This document shows positions 45,640-54,667 of a stretch of 64,000 nt of DNA, in pieces (the first letter of the stretch is position 1; each line of letters begins with the position of its first letter). Under the pieces are notes generated by a model. That model saw only the letters and a list, made by a program, of their open reading frames with translations. It was not told the origin of the DNA and searched no databases. The translations under genes and the position numbers were made by a program. Source of the DNA: Sphingomonas sp. (GTDB lineage: Bacteria > Pseudomonadota > Alphaproteobacteria > Sphingomonadales > Sphingomonadaceae); assembly GCF_024508665.1 (NCBI RefSeq), contig NZ_JANINP010000008.1:1-64000 (forward strand). Reading direction: 5' to 3'.

Positions 45640-46659
45640 ATGGGTAAGGCAATGGGGCGCTTCCTCGCCTTCGGCGAAATCATGCTGCGGCTGTCCCCGC
45701 CGGGCCGCGAACTCCTGCTGCAAACCCCCAAATTCGACGTTTGGGTGGCCGGCGCCGAGGCGAACGTCGCGACTGCGCTTGCCCGGCTCGGCCACGATGT
45801 CGGCTTCGTCAGTGCCATTCCGGCCAATGACCTGGGCGATGCGGCGGTCACGACCCTGCGCGGCCACGGTATCGACACCAGTGGCATCCAGCGCCGCGGC
45901 GATCGGATGGGGCTCTATTTCGTCACCTCGGGTGCCGGTATGCGCGCGACCGAAGTGATCTACGACCGCGCCCATTCGAGCTTTGCCGAGGCGCCGGCGG
46001 ATGCCTGGGATTGGGCGACGCTGCTCAAGGGCGTCGACCGCCTGCATCTGTCGGGCATCACCCCCGCGCTCGGCCCTGTGCCCGCCCAAACCGCGATCGC
46101 CGCCGCCGAGGCTGCCGCCGCCCGCGGTATCCCGGTCTCGTTCGACGGCAATTGGCGCGGCAAGCTGTGGGAACGCTGGGACGGCAAGCCGCGCGAGATT
46201 CTGTCGAGGCTGGTCGCGCAGGCCGACCTGATGTTCGGCAATCATCGCGATATCGCCTTGCTGCTCGACAAGCCCTTTTCCGGTGATGGCGAGGACCGCC
46301 GGCGCGAAGCGGCCGACGCCGCCTTCGCCGCTTTCCCCAAGCTCCAAACGATCGCCTCGACCGCGCGGCATACCGAGGATGTCGATCGCCACTTGTTGTC
46401 GGCGCGGATCGACACGCGCGACGCGCATGCCCAGTCGGCCGAGATCACGCTGGCCGGAATCGTCGACCGGATCGGCGCGGGCGATGCCTTCGCCGCCGGC
46501 GTCCTCCATGCGCTGCGCAACGGCGGCAGCATCGACGACGCCGCGCGCACCGGTCTCGCGCTGACCGCGCTCAAACATTCGCTGCCGGGCGATGCCAGCC
46601 TGTTCCGCCAGGCCGATATCGACGCATTCCTCGCAGGGGGTCTGGATGTCCGACGCTGA
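45640..46659 (+). CDS. kdgK: 2-dehydro-3-deoxygluconokinase
   Basis: 339 residues from the ATG at 45640. PfkB/ribokinase family: FLAFGEIMLRLSPPGRELLL at the start, VWVAGAEANVATALARLGHD, FDGNWRGKLW for substrate contact, and VDRIGAGDAFAAGVLHALR with the catalytic Asp and the anion hole (GAGD). It phosphorylates 2-keto-3-deoxygluconate to KDPG. The aldolase that follows in the pathway is not in the window. The next gene starts inside its end. Confidence 0.93.
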   Translation: MGKAMGRFLAFGEIMLRLSPPGRELLLQTPKFDVWVAGAEANVATALARLGHDVGFVSAIPANDLGDAAVTTLRGHGIDTSGIQRRGDRMGLYFVTSGAGMRATEVIYDRAHSSFAEAPADAWDWATLLKGVDRLHLSGITPALGPVPAQTAIAAAEAAAARGIPVSFDGNWRGKLWERWDGKPREILSRLVAQADLMFGNHRDIALLLDKPFSGDGEDRRREAADAAFAAFPKLQTIASTARHTEDVDRHLLSARIDTRDAHAQSAEITLAGIVDRIGAGDAFAAGVLHALRNGGSIDDAARTGLALTALKHSLPGDASLFRQADIDAFLAGGLDVRR

Positions 46660-48217
46660 AGGCTGGAACCGTCGCACCCTGATCGCCGCGGGCACAAGCG
46701 CCGGGGCGGCGATGTTGTTGCCAGGCGCGGCGCGCGCGGTCGCGGCGCCTTATGTGCGCGCGCCGTCGGGCGATTTCGTCGGCGAAAGCGATCGTGGCGT
46801 CATCGCCTATCGCGGCATTCGCTACGGCGTCGCGCAACGGTTCCGGGCGCCGGTGCCCTATGCCGCGCGCGGCCAGGTGCGGCAGGTGCAGAAGTTCGGA
46901 CCGGTCTGTCCGCAATCGGGCAGATACCAGCCGCAATCGGAGGATTGCCTCTACCTCAACGTCTGGACCGCCGAGCCCAATCCGGCGGCGAAAAAACCGG
47001 TGATGCTCTACATCCATGGCGGCGCCTATTCGAACGGCAGTGTCACCGACCCGCTCAACGACGGACACAATCTGGCGGCGCGCGGTGATGTCGTCGTGGT
47101 GACGGTCAATCACCGGCTCAATGCGTTCGGCTATCTCTACCTCGCCCGGCTCGATCCGCGCTTCGCCGATAGCGGCAATTGCGGCCAGCTCGACCTGATC
47201 CTCGCGCTCAAATGGGTGCGCGACAATATCGCGGTATTCGGCGGCGATCCCAATCGCGTGATGCTGTTCGGCCAGTCGGGCGGCGGCGCCAAGATCGCCA
47301 CGCTGACCGGGATGCCGGCGGCCAGGGGGCTGTTTCATCGCGGCGTGACCATGTCGGGCCAGCAGGTCACCGCCTCCGGCCCGCTCCACGCCACCGATCG
47401 CACGCGCGCCTATCTGCGCAAGCTTGGGGTAAGCGAGCGCGATCTACGCCCGCTGCTGTCGGCGCCGACCGAGAAACTGGTCGAGGCGCTGTCGGCCGAC
47501 GACCCATTCCTGGGTGGTGGAGTCTATTTCGGCCCGGTGCTCGACATGAAATGGCTCACGCGCCATCCCTTCTGGCCCGACGCGAACCCGATCGGCCTGT
47601 CGATCCCGCTGATCCTGGGCAATGTCCATGACGAGGCGCGCGCGTTCATTCCACCTGATTCGGACAAGATGAAGGGGCTGACCTGGGACAATATGCCCGA
47701 TCGCCTCGCGCCCGAATTGCGCATCGACGCTCTGCCCGAATGGGTGATCGGCGAATATCGCCGGCAATTCCCGGCCTGGTCGCCGACCGATGTCTTCTAC
47801 GCCGCGGTCACCGCCGGGCGGAGCTGGCGCGGCCAGGTGATCGAGGCGGAGGAGCGCGCCCGCGCTGGGGCCCCGGCCTGGGTCTATCAGGTCGACTTCA
47901 CCTCGCGCACCGACCCGCGCCGCGGCGCTTTCCATACGATGGATATCCCGCTGGCCTTCGGCACGCTCGGCGCGCCGGGATCGCAAACCGGCAGCGGGCT
48001 CGATGCGCGGGCGGCGTCGCAAGCGGTGCAGGACAGTTTCGTCGCCTTCGCCAAGACCGCCAACCCCAATCATCCCGGCCTGCCCGTCTGGCCCAAATAC
48101 GATCTGGCACGCCGCGCGACGATGGTGTTCGACGTCAACAGCCATATCGAGAGCGACCCGCGCAAATGGCAGCGCGAACTGTTCGCGCGCATTCCGTACA
48201 TCCAGCCGGGGACCTAG
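46646..48217 (+). CDS. Tat-exported type-B carboxylesterase
   Basis: 523 residues from the ATG at 46646, overlapping kdgK by 14 nt. It has a twin-arginine-type signal NRRTLIAAGTSAGAAMLLPG. Carboxylesterase fold: YLNVWTAEP, MLYIHGGAYSNGS oxyanion hole, nucleophile elbow FGQSGGGAK (a G-Q-S-G-G variant of the usual G-E-S-A-G), and a His in FHTMDIPLAFG. Placement in the uronate operon suggests removal of acetyl or methyl esters from pectin-derived oligosaccharides in the periplasm; that is inference. Confidence 0.88.
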   Translation: MSDAEGWNRRTLIAAGTSAGAAMLLPGAARAVAAPYVRAPSGDFVGESDRGVIAYRGIRYGVAQRFRAPVPYAARGQVRQVQKFGPVCPQSGRYQPQSEDCLYLNVWTAEPNPAAKKPVMLYIHGGAYSNGSVTDPLNDGHNLAARGDVVVVTVNHRLNAFGYLYLARLDPRFADSGNCGQLDLILALKWVRDNIAVFGGDPNRVMLFGQSGGGAKIATLTGMPAARGLFHRGVTMSGQQVTASGPLHATDRTRAYLRKLGVSERDLRPLLSAPTEKLVEALSADDPFLGGGVYFGPVLDMKWLTRHPFWPDANPIGLSIPLILGNVHDEARAFIPPDSDKMKGLTWDNMPDRLAPELRIDALPEWVIGEYRRQFPAWSPTDVFYAAVTAGRSWRGQVIEAEERARAGAPAWVYQVDFTSRTDPRRGAFHTMDIPLAFGTLGAPGSQTGSGLDARAASQAVQDSFVAFAKTANPNHPGLPVWPKYDLARRATMVFDVNSHIESDPRKWQRELFARIPYIQPGT

Positions 48218-48281
48218 CATCGCGCGGAAAGCCGGCACCCTCTTTCCCACTCGATATTCTACGACGGATCGACGAGTTGAA

Positions 48282-48374
48282 CCGTCATGCCGGACTTGTT
48301 CCGGCATCCAACTAGCAACAACGGATGGATTCCGTTGTGGAGGGTTGGACCCCGGAACAAGTCCGGGGTGACAG
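48282..48374. repeat. Palindromic intergenic element (GTCATGCCGGACTTGTTCC class)
   Basis: CCGTCATGCCGGACTTGTTC at the left, GGAACAAGTCCGGGGTGACA at the right, with inner ATCCAAC/GGTTGGA arms. It lies between the convergent carboxylesterase and cupin genes. Confidence 0.88.
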
Positions 48375-48490
48375 GGCTGAAGCCGAAGCGAACGGTCTAG
48401 ATCGCGGCCCCGATTCATATGCGATCGCCCTGCCCTGGCGGGGAGGATTGAAAAAGAACCGACACGGCGCCGTCTGAATGACGATTGGAC

Positions 48491-48904
48491 CTAACTGGCC
48501 TTCGCCGGCAGCGGATAGGTGATGATCAGCGCGAGCGGCGTCGTGCCGGTCTGGCGGATGCCGACGTTCGCGCCGGTATAGAGATAGGCGGCCATTCCCG
48601 GCGTGAGCGGCTTGCGCTCGCCATCCGACATGACCTCGCCCGTTCCCGACAGGACGTAATAGACCTCGTCATGCGCAATCACGTGAAGGCCGATCGCCGC
48701 GCCGCGATGGAGAATGCGTTTGCGGAATTCCATCGTCCGGTCCGGTACCGCGTCGCTGATCCGATAGGCCGTGCTCATGCCGATCGCGCCGTGCGGCGGA
48801 GGCTCGTCCCGCACCACCGTCCGCTCATCGACCACGACCATTTTGGGCGCTGCGGCGCCCAGCGCGAGCATCCCCGTCACCGCGACAGCGATACGTATTG
48901 ACAT
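48491..48904 (-). CDS. Secreted cupin protein
   Basis: 137 residues from the ATG at 48904 with GAGGAGA upstream. A signal peptide (SIRIAVAVTGMLALGAAAP) is followed by one cupin domain: GLHVIAHDEVYYVLSGTGEV supplies the His/Glu metal ligands, and the second motif region is GMAAYLYTGANVGIRQTGTT. Operator D is 24 nt upstream. Cytoplasmic KdgF-type cupins open unsaturated uronates; a periplasmic counterpart would suit this locus, but no sequence proof of that activity is visible. Confidence 0.82.
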   Translation of the reverse strand: MSIRIAVAVTGMLALGAAAPKMVVVDERTVVRDEPPPHGAIGMSTAYRISDAVPDRTMEFRKRILHRGAAIGLHVIAHDEVYYVLSGTGEVMSDGERKPLTPGMAAYLYTGANVGIRQTGTTPLALIITYPLPAKAS

Positions 48905-48928
48905 GATCTTCTCCTCGTCGCATGTCTT

Positions 48929-48943
48929 TGACACCGGTTACCA
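48929..48943 (-). promoter_or_regulatory. Operator D of the uronate regulon
   Basis: TGACACCGGTTACCA on the plus strand, identical to operator C. It lies 24 nt before the cupin ATG and 162 nt before the divergent receptor gene. Confidence 0.8.
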
Positions 48944-49066
48944 AAGAATAGGTAGCAGCGGTGAGACCAGCGGGAAAGCTGGCGGCCGTCGGGGGAGGAA
49001 AAAGGGGCACGGCACCCACGATCATCTCCCAGCCTGTTGCAAGGGTCCCCGGCGACACACGGTTTC

Positions 49067-49080
49067 AGCAACCGGTGTCA
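49067..49080 (+). promoter_or_regulatory. Operator E of the uronate regulon
   Basis: AGCAACCGGTGTCA matches the motif in reverse orientation. It ends 25 nt before the receptor ATG. Confidence 0.75.
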
Positions 49081-49105
49081 TGGCGATTTGAGTCTAGGGG
49101 AGACG

Positions 49106-52051
49106 ATGATGCAAGACCGAGTGAACCCGTTGACGGCACGCCTCAAGCGGATGGCGTATGGAGGGTCGACGATCGCACTCGCGTTCGGCCTGATGCTGCC
49201 GGCCGGAGCTCTTGCCGCCGACAAGCCCGCGGCCACGCCGGCCAGCGAGCCCGCCGCGGCGCCACAGGAAACCCCCGCTGCCGCCCCCGCCGACCAGGGC
49301 CCCGACGACAAATCGACCGATATCGTCATCACCGGTTTCCGCGCCTCGCTCAACAAGGCGCTCGACGTGAAGCGCGAATCGGTCAGCTCGGTCGACGCCA
49401 TCGTCGCCGAGGATATCGCCAAATTCCCCGACCAGAACCTGGCCGAATCGCTGCAGCGCATCCCCGGCATCTCGATCCAGCGTGACGGCGGCGAAGGCCG
49501 GTCGATCACCGTGCGCGGCCTGTCGGGTCAGTTCACCTCGGTCCGCGTCAACGGCATGCAGGCCCTGACCACGACCAGCGACGGTGCCAGCGCCGACCGC
49601 GAGCGCGCGTTCGACTTCAACGTCTTCGCGTCCGAGCTGTTCAGCTCGCTGGTGGTCAACAAGACTGCAGAACCGCAGCTCGACGAAGGTTCGCTGGGCG
49701 CGGTCGTCGACCTGAACACCGGCAATCCGCTCGCGGGCAAGCGCGGCCTGACCACGGCGCTATCGGTCCAGGGCCAGTATAACGATCTGTCCAAGGACCT
49801 CGGCCCGCGCGTTGCCGGGCTGATCGGCTGGAAGTCCGACGACGGCAAATTCGGGGTCTCGCTATCGGCCGCCTACAGCAAGCAGGACCAGTTCGAACTC
49901 GGCAACAACAGCGTGCGCTGGGTCAACGGGCCGCGTTTCGACTCGGTCAACGGCACGCCTTGTTTCTACACGTCGGCCACCAGCAACACCCCGGTGAGGA
50001 ACACCGGCGGCGTCTATACCAATGGGCGTGTCGCGGCCTGCGATGCCGTCGCGCTGGCATTCCACCCGCGCATTCCGCGCTATGGCCTGATCGAACATAA
50101 TCGCGAGCGGCTGGGCATCACCGGCAGCATTCAATGGGCGCCGACCGAGCGCACCAAGATCTCGCTCGACGGCCTGTGGTCGCGCTACAAGGAAGTGCGC
50201 GAAGAGCGCTGGGGCGAAGTGCTGTTCCGCTCCAACGAGCGGTCGATCGACGTCACCGACTATTCGATCGACGCGAACAACAATCTGATCAAGGCGACGA
50301 TCAACGACGCCTGGGTCCGCGTCGAACATTATCAGCGCAAGCTCAACACCACTTTCTACCAGTTCAGCGGCAACTGGAAACAGGACATCGGCGACAAGCT
50401 CCATATCGAGCTGCTTGCCGGCCTGTCGAAGTCCGATGCCGATATCCCGCAGGAAACCACGATCATCCTCGATGACCGGGATGCCCAGGGATACAGCTAC
50501 GACTATACCAACATGAAATCGCCGAAGCTGACCTTCGGCACCAGCGTGACCGATCCGACCAATTTCCAGCTGGCGGAAATTCGCGACCGGCCGTCGAACA
50601 CGACCAACAAATTCCGCACGGTCTCGCTCAAGACTACCTGGGACGTCGCCGACGGCTTCAAGATCCGCCTGGGCGGCGTGTATCGCCGCTTCGACTTCAA
50701 CCTTTACGAAGCGGCTCGGGATACCGTGGTCTGCCCGACCAAGGCGACTGCGGCGCCGGACGTCGTGCTCGGCACGATCACATGCACGGCGTCGAATGTG
50801 TTCGGTTCTGCGGCAGTGTACGGCTTCCCAGTAACGTCGGCGCTGACCGAAGTCTTCAACCTCGGCAATGCCGGCCAGCCGGCGGGGAACACCAATTCGT
50901 GGGTGGTGGCGAACCTGCCCGCGGCGACCGCCTATACCAAGCTGTACGCGCGGACCGCGGTGCCCAACCAGACCAACATCCGTTCGGTCCGCGAAATCGA
51001 CAAGGGCTTCTACCTGCAATTCGACGCCAAGGGGAACATCCTCGGCCTCGACTATGCGTTCAATGGCGGCGTCCGTTATGTCGCGACCGACCAGTCCTCC
51101 ACCGGCTATAACAGCGGCACATTAGTGACGGTGCAGCGCACGTACGAGGATTGGCTGCCGTCGTTCAACGTCGCGTTCTACCCGGCGAAGAATATCATCC
51201 TGCGCGGCGCGGTCAGCAAGGTCATGACGCGTCCGAGCCTGGGCAATCTGACCCCGGGCGGATCCGTCGACGGATTCAACTACAAGGTCAGCTTCGGCAA
51301 CCCGTTCCTCGACCCGTTCCGCGCCACCGCGCTCGACGCGGCGGCGGAATGGTATTTCGCCAAGGAATCGGTGCTGTCGATCGCCTTCTTCCAGAAGAAC
51401 ATCCAGAGCTTCCCGCTGTCGACCACACGCAGCGGCACATTTGCCTCGACCGGACTGCCGCTCTCGGTCATCCTGGCGAGCTCGCCGGCGGCGTCCAATC
51501 CCGAGGGCCAGCTCTGGACGATCTCGACGATCGGCAATGCCACTGGCGGGCGCGTGCGCGGGGTAGAGATCGGGCTGCAGGGACCGTTCCGCTTCCTGCC
51601 CGGTTTCCTGCGAAATTTCGGCGGGATCGCCAACGCGACCTTCATCTCGAGCAACATCAATTACAACGTGAATGGTCCGGCGACGGTGCCCAACGGGTCC
51701 TATCCGGGGTTCGTCACATCGTCGACGCTCTATGGGCTCGCCAAGCGCTCGTTGAACGGAACGCTCTATTATGACGACGGCAAGTTCAGCGCGCGCGCAT
51801 CGGTCGCCTATCGCAGCGGGTTCGTCGACAACGGCTCGGCCACCGGCAACGTGCTCGAAGGCTATGATTCGATCACCAATGTCGATGCGTCGGTCCGCTA
51901 CAAGCTCACGCCGAATTTCGAGGTTTCGGTCGAGGGCACCAACCTGACCGACGCCTATCGCTACCGCTATGTCGACCTCGACGCCGACCGCAATTACGAG
52001 AACAACCACTTCGGCCGCACGTTCATGTTCGGACTGCGCTACACTCGCTGA
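49106..52051 (+). CDS. TonB-dependent receptor
   Basis: 981 residues with GGGGAGACG before the ATG; an ATG one codon on is equivalent. Residues 1-38 form a signal peptide with cleavage near GALAADKP. A Pro/Ala linker leads to a TonB-box-like segment, then the plug with AIVAEDIAKFPDQNLAESLQ and IQRDGGEGRSITVRGLSGQF. A 22-strand-type barrel follows, ending NNHFGRTFMFGLRYTR. It imports large ligands across the outer membrane, energised by TonB. Operator E and the surrounding genes point to uronate-containing oligosaccharides as ligand. A hairpin separates it from the downstream esterase. Confidence 0.94.
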   Translation: MMQDRVNPLTARLKRMAYGGSTIALAFGLMLPAGALAADKPAATPASEPAAAPQETPAAAPADQGPDDKSTDIVITGFRASLNKALDVKRESVSSVDAIVAEDIAKFPDQNLAESLQRIPGISIQRDGGEGRSITVRGLSGQFTSVRVNGMQALTTTSDGASADRERAFDFNVFASELFSSLVVNKTAEPQLDEGSLGAVVDLNTGNPLAGKRGLTTALSVQGQYNDLSKDLGPRVAGLIGWKSDDGKFGVSLSAAYSKQDQFELGNNSVRWVNGPRFDSVNGTPCFYTSATSNTPVRNTGGVYTNGRVAACDAVALAFHPRIPRYGLIEHNRERLGITGSIQWAPTERTKISLDGLWSRYKEVREERWGEVLFRSNERSIDVTDYSIDANNNLIKATINDAWVRVEHYQRKLNTTFYQFSGNWKQDIGDKLHIELLAGLSKSDADIPQETTIILDDRDAQGYSYDYTNMKSPKLTFGTSVTDPTNFQLAEIRDRPSNTTNKFRTVSLKTTWDVADGFKIRLGGVYRRFDFNLYEAARDTVVCPTKATAAPDVVLGTITCTASNVFGSAAVYGFPVTSALTEVFNLGNAGQPAGNTNSWVVANLPAATAYTKLYARTAVPNQTNIRSVREIDKGFYLQFDAKGNILGLDYAFNGGVRYVATDQSSTGYNSGTLVTVQRTYEDWLPSFNVAFYPAKNIILRGAVSKVMTRPSLGNLTPGGSVDGFNYKVSFGNPFLDPFRATALDAAAEWYFAKESVLSIAFFQKNIQSFPLSTTRSGTFASTGLPLSVILASSPAASNPEGQLWTISTIGNATGGRVRGVEIGLQGPFRFLPGFLRNFGGIANATFISSNINYNVNGPATVPNGSYPGFVTSSTLYGLAKRSLNGTLYYDDGKFSARASVAYRSGFVDNGSATGNVLEGYDSITNVDASVRYKLTPNFEVSVEGTNLTDAYRYRYVDLDADRNYENNHFGRTFMFGLRYTR

Positions 52052-52075
52052 GCCGAAGCCGTTTTCCTCCTCTGC

Positions 52076-52112
52076 GGGCGCCGACTTCCTCGCGAAGCGG
52101 CGCCCGATTTGT
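52076..52112 (+). terminator. Hairpin with T-rich tail after the receptor
   Basis: GGGCGCC and GGCGCCC pair around TTC-CTCG-CGAA and are followed by GATTTGTTT. It begins 24 nt after the receptor stop and ends 17 nt before the esterase start, so it likely attenuates transcription into the esterase. Confidence 0.6.
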
Positions 52113-52128
52113 TTCCGATGGGAGTGCC

Positions 52129-53121
52129 ATGACGATCGATCGCCGTTCCGCCATCCTGGGCACACTCGCCGCCGGCGTCACCGCGACCGCGCGCGCCCGA
52201 ACCGCGCCGCCGGCCGGGAAGCCCGTCGCGCCCGGCCTGTCCGAACCGACCGAGACGATCGACCTGTGGCCCAAAGGCGCGCCGGGCATGCCGGCCATAC
52301 CGCCGGTCGAAAAGGTCGAGGAGCGCAGCAAGGATCCCAACCGCACCGACCGTTCGGTCTCCGGCATCGCTCGCCCGCGGCTGGTAGTGTTCCGCCCCGC
52401 CATCCCCAATGGCTCCGCGGTGATGGTGACGCCGGGCGGCGGCTATGCGCGGGTGGTGATCGACAAGGAGGGGTATGAGATCGGTCGCTGGCTCGCCGAG
52501 CGCGGCTGGACGGTGTTCGTCCTGTTCTACCGCCTGCCCGGCGAGGGATGGAAAGACGCCTCGAACGTCGCGCTTGCCGATGCGCAACGCGCGATGCGGC
52601 TGATCCGGCATCGCGCACGGGATTATGGCATCCAGCCCCAACGCGTCGCGGCGATGGGCTTCTCGGCGGGCGGGCATGTCTGCGCCGATCTTGCGACGCG
52701 GTTCGACGCCGGCGTCTATGCGCCGGTCGATGCCGCCGACCGGCTGTCGGCACGTCCCGACATCGCCGCCCCGATCTATGCGGTCCAGTCGATGAGCCTG
52801 CCGGTCGCGCACCCCGGATCGCGCGAGCTCCTGATCGGCAAGGATGCGAGCGCCGAGGTCGAACGCATGCATAGTCCCGCGCGCAACGTGACCAAGGCGA
52901 CCCCGCCTTGCTTCCTGGTCCATGCCGAGGACGACAATGTCGTGCCGGTCGACAACAGCCTGCAATTCCGTGCCGCGCTCAAGGCCGCGAGCGTGCCGGT
53001 CGAGACGCATTTGTTCACCAATGGCGGCCATGGCTTCGGGCTGAGGAACGCGATGGGCAAGCCCGCCGCGATCTGGCCGGACCTGTTCGTTGCCTGGGCC
53101 AGGACCCAGCGACTAGGATGA
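52129..53121 (+). CDS. Tat-exported alpha/beta-hydrolase esterase
   Basis: 330 residues. A twin-arginine start MTIDRRSAILGTLAAGVTAT is followed by an esterase-lipase fold: VTPGGGYARVVIDKEGYEIG (oxyanion hole), nucleophile elbow MGFSAGGHV, acid LVHAEDDNVVPV and His in NGGHGFGLR. It resembles acetyl-xylan/feruloyl-type esterases. Together with the receptor it may strip acetyl groups from imported oligosaccharides. Its 3' end overlaps the convergent DUF885 gene by 9 nt. Confidence 0.88.
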   Translation: MTIDRRSAILGTLAAGVTATARARTAPPAGKPVAPGLSEPTETIDLWPKGAPGMPAIPPVEKVEERSKDPNRTDRSVSGIARPRLVVFRPAIPNGSAVMVTPGGGYARVVIDKEGYEIGRWLAERGWTVFVLFYRLPGEGWKDASNVALADAQRAMRLIRHRARDYGIQPQRVAAMGFSAGGHVCADLATRFDAGVYAPVDAADRLSARPDIAAPIYAVQSMSLPVAHPGSRELLIGKDASAEVERMHSPARNVTKATPPCFLVHAEDDNVVPVDNSLQFRAALKAASVPVETHLFTNGGHGFGLRNAMGKPAAIWPDLFVAWARTQRLG

Positions 53122-54642
53122 TCGGCGTGCCGGGCCCGGCATCGCGAGCCGCCGGTCGAGCGACGACAGACGCAGCCGGCCATCCCCGATCGCACCGCGC
53201 CGGCGTCGCGGCAACGCGGCCGCCGGCAAGCGGTCGAACCCGTCGGTCAACGCCAGCCAGGCCAGCGCCTCCCCGACGCGCGTAGCGGGTTCCAGGCATA
53301 CCCGCTGGATGTCCTGATCGAACGTGGCGAAAAAGGCCGGTTCGCCTTGCATCGCGTCGAGCGTCGCCCGGGCTTCTCCTAAGGTCCAGCGCTCGGCATG
53401 AATTCCGGTATCGATGAGCGACCGGCACAGCCTGAACAACATCCAATGGAGGAAACCGAGCCGCGCGCGGTCATTGCCTGCGAACGCGCCCTGCCGCGCC
53501 ATCACTTCCTCGGCATGGATCGCCCAGCCTTCGCTGAAGCCGGCGGTATAGTCCGTGCGGATCGCATGGGGATCGGCGCGCACGTCCAGAGGCAGCTGCA
53601 CCATATGGCCCGGCAGCAATTCGTGATGCACGACGCTGGCCAGGCTCCAGTCGGGCCGGCGGCGAATGTCGGACAGATCGACGAAATAGCTGCCTGGAGC
53701 GCCGTTGGGAGACGGCAGGACACGATAGCCGGCTTTTTTCGCCGCCTCCTCCGCCGGTGTCATCCGCCACACCGCGACATTGGCGCATTCGGGCGGGAGC
53801 GTGCCGAACAAGCGCGGCAATCGGCCGCGCGCGCGATCGAGCCAGCGGTTCATGTCGGCGACCGCGCGATTGCGGCCGTCCTCACTATCGGCATACAGAA
53901 AGCGCGGATCGCGAAAGGCGGCGCGGAACCGCTCGCCCGTCGTCTTGCCCGCATAGCCCAAGCGCGCGAGCAATTCGTCGGCCTCCGCCGCCACCTCGCG
54001 CGCTTTGGCCAGCACCCGGCGATGGATCGCCGCCGCGTCGCGTCCCCCGAACTGGCGATCGATCAACAGGTCGAAATATTCGGGGCCGTGCGGCAGCCGG
54101 CCGACTCCCGCTGCTCCGGCGCGCGGCGCAAGCGACGCCAGAAAGCGGGCCTGTTCGGCGAGCGCGAGAGCGACGCCGCCAGTGGCTCCGGCCGCCGCTT
54201 TGGCAAGGCCCGCCACGGTGCGATCCAGCGCATCGCGAGGCAGGATGATGCCGGCAGCGGCCTCGGCGCGTACGGCCGTGCTGTCTGCGGCGATGCGGTC
54301 GGCGGCGTCAGGCGCAGCCGGTTCGCGCCATGCCCCCGTCGACGGCGTGACCGAATAGGGACTGCGCCCCAGCCGGCCGAACGGCAGGATGGCCGCGATC
54401 CGGGCATCGATCGCCAAGCCTTCGCGCGCCGCCTCCAGATCGAGCAACGCGCCGGGCGATAGGTCATGCGTGTCGACCCCCGCGAGCTTCTTCAGCTTGG
54501 CGGCGGGGCCGTCGAGCTTCGCCAATCCGTCGAGCACGGCGCGCAACGCGACATCGCCAGCGCCCTCCGCGCGAGCGCAGGGCAGAACCACGACCGTTGT
54601 GGCTGCTGCGGCCCCTGCCAGGAAGCTGCGCCGTCCGATCAC
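53113..54642 (-). CDS. Secreted DUF885 family protein
   Basis: 509 residues with a Tat signal, GRRSFLAGAAAATTVVVLP. The DUF885 metal-hydrolase-like motif is HHELLPGHMVQL (H-E-x4-G-H pattern), followed by YTAGFSEGWAIHAEEVMARQ, which carries a second acidic ligand. The family is peptidase-like but its substrates are mostly unknown. It begins 25 nt after the LamG-protein stop and is probably cotranscribed with it under operators F and G. Confidence 0.85.
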   Translation of the reverse strand: MIGRRSFLAGAAAATTVVVLPCARAEGAGDVALRAVLDGLAKLDGPAAKLKKLAGVDTHDLSPGALLDLEAAREGLAIDARIAAILPFGRLGRSPYSVTPSTGAWREPAAPDAADRIAADSTAVRAEAAAGIILPRDALDRTVAGLAKAAAGATGGVALALAEQARFLASLAPRAGAAGVGRLPHGPEYFDLLIDRQFGGRDAAAIHRRVLAKAREVAAEADELLARLGYAGKTTGERFRAAFRDPRFLYADSEDGRNRAVADMNRWLDRARGRLPRLFGTLPPECANVAVWRMTPAEEAAKKAGYRVLPSPNGAPGSYFVDLSDIRRRPDWSLASVVHHELLPGHMVQLPLDVRADPHAIRTDYTAGFSEGWAIHAEEVMARQGAFAGNDRARLGFLHWMLFRLCRSLIDTGIHAERWTLGEARATLDAMQGEPAFFATFDQDIQRVCLEPATRVGEALAWLALTDGFDRLPAAALPRRRRGAIGDGRLRLSSLDRRLAMPGPARRSS

Positions 54643-54667
54643 GCCTCACTTCCCCGATCGATAGCCG

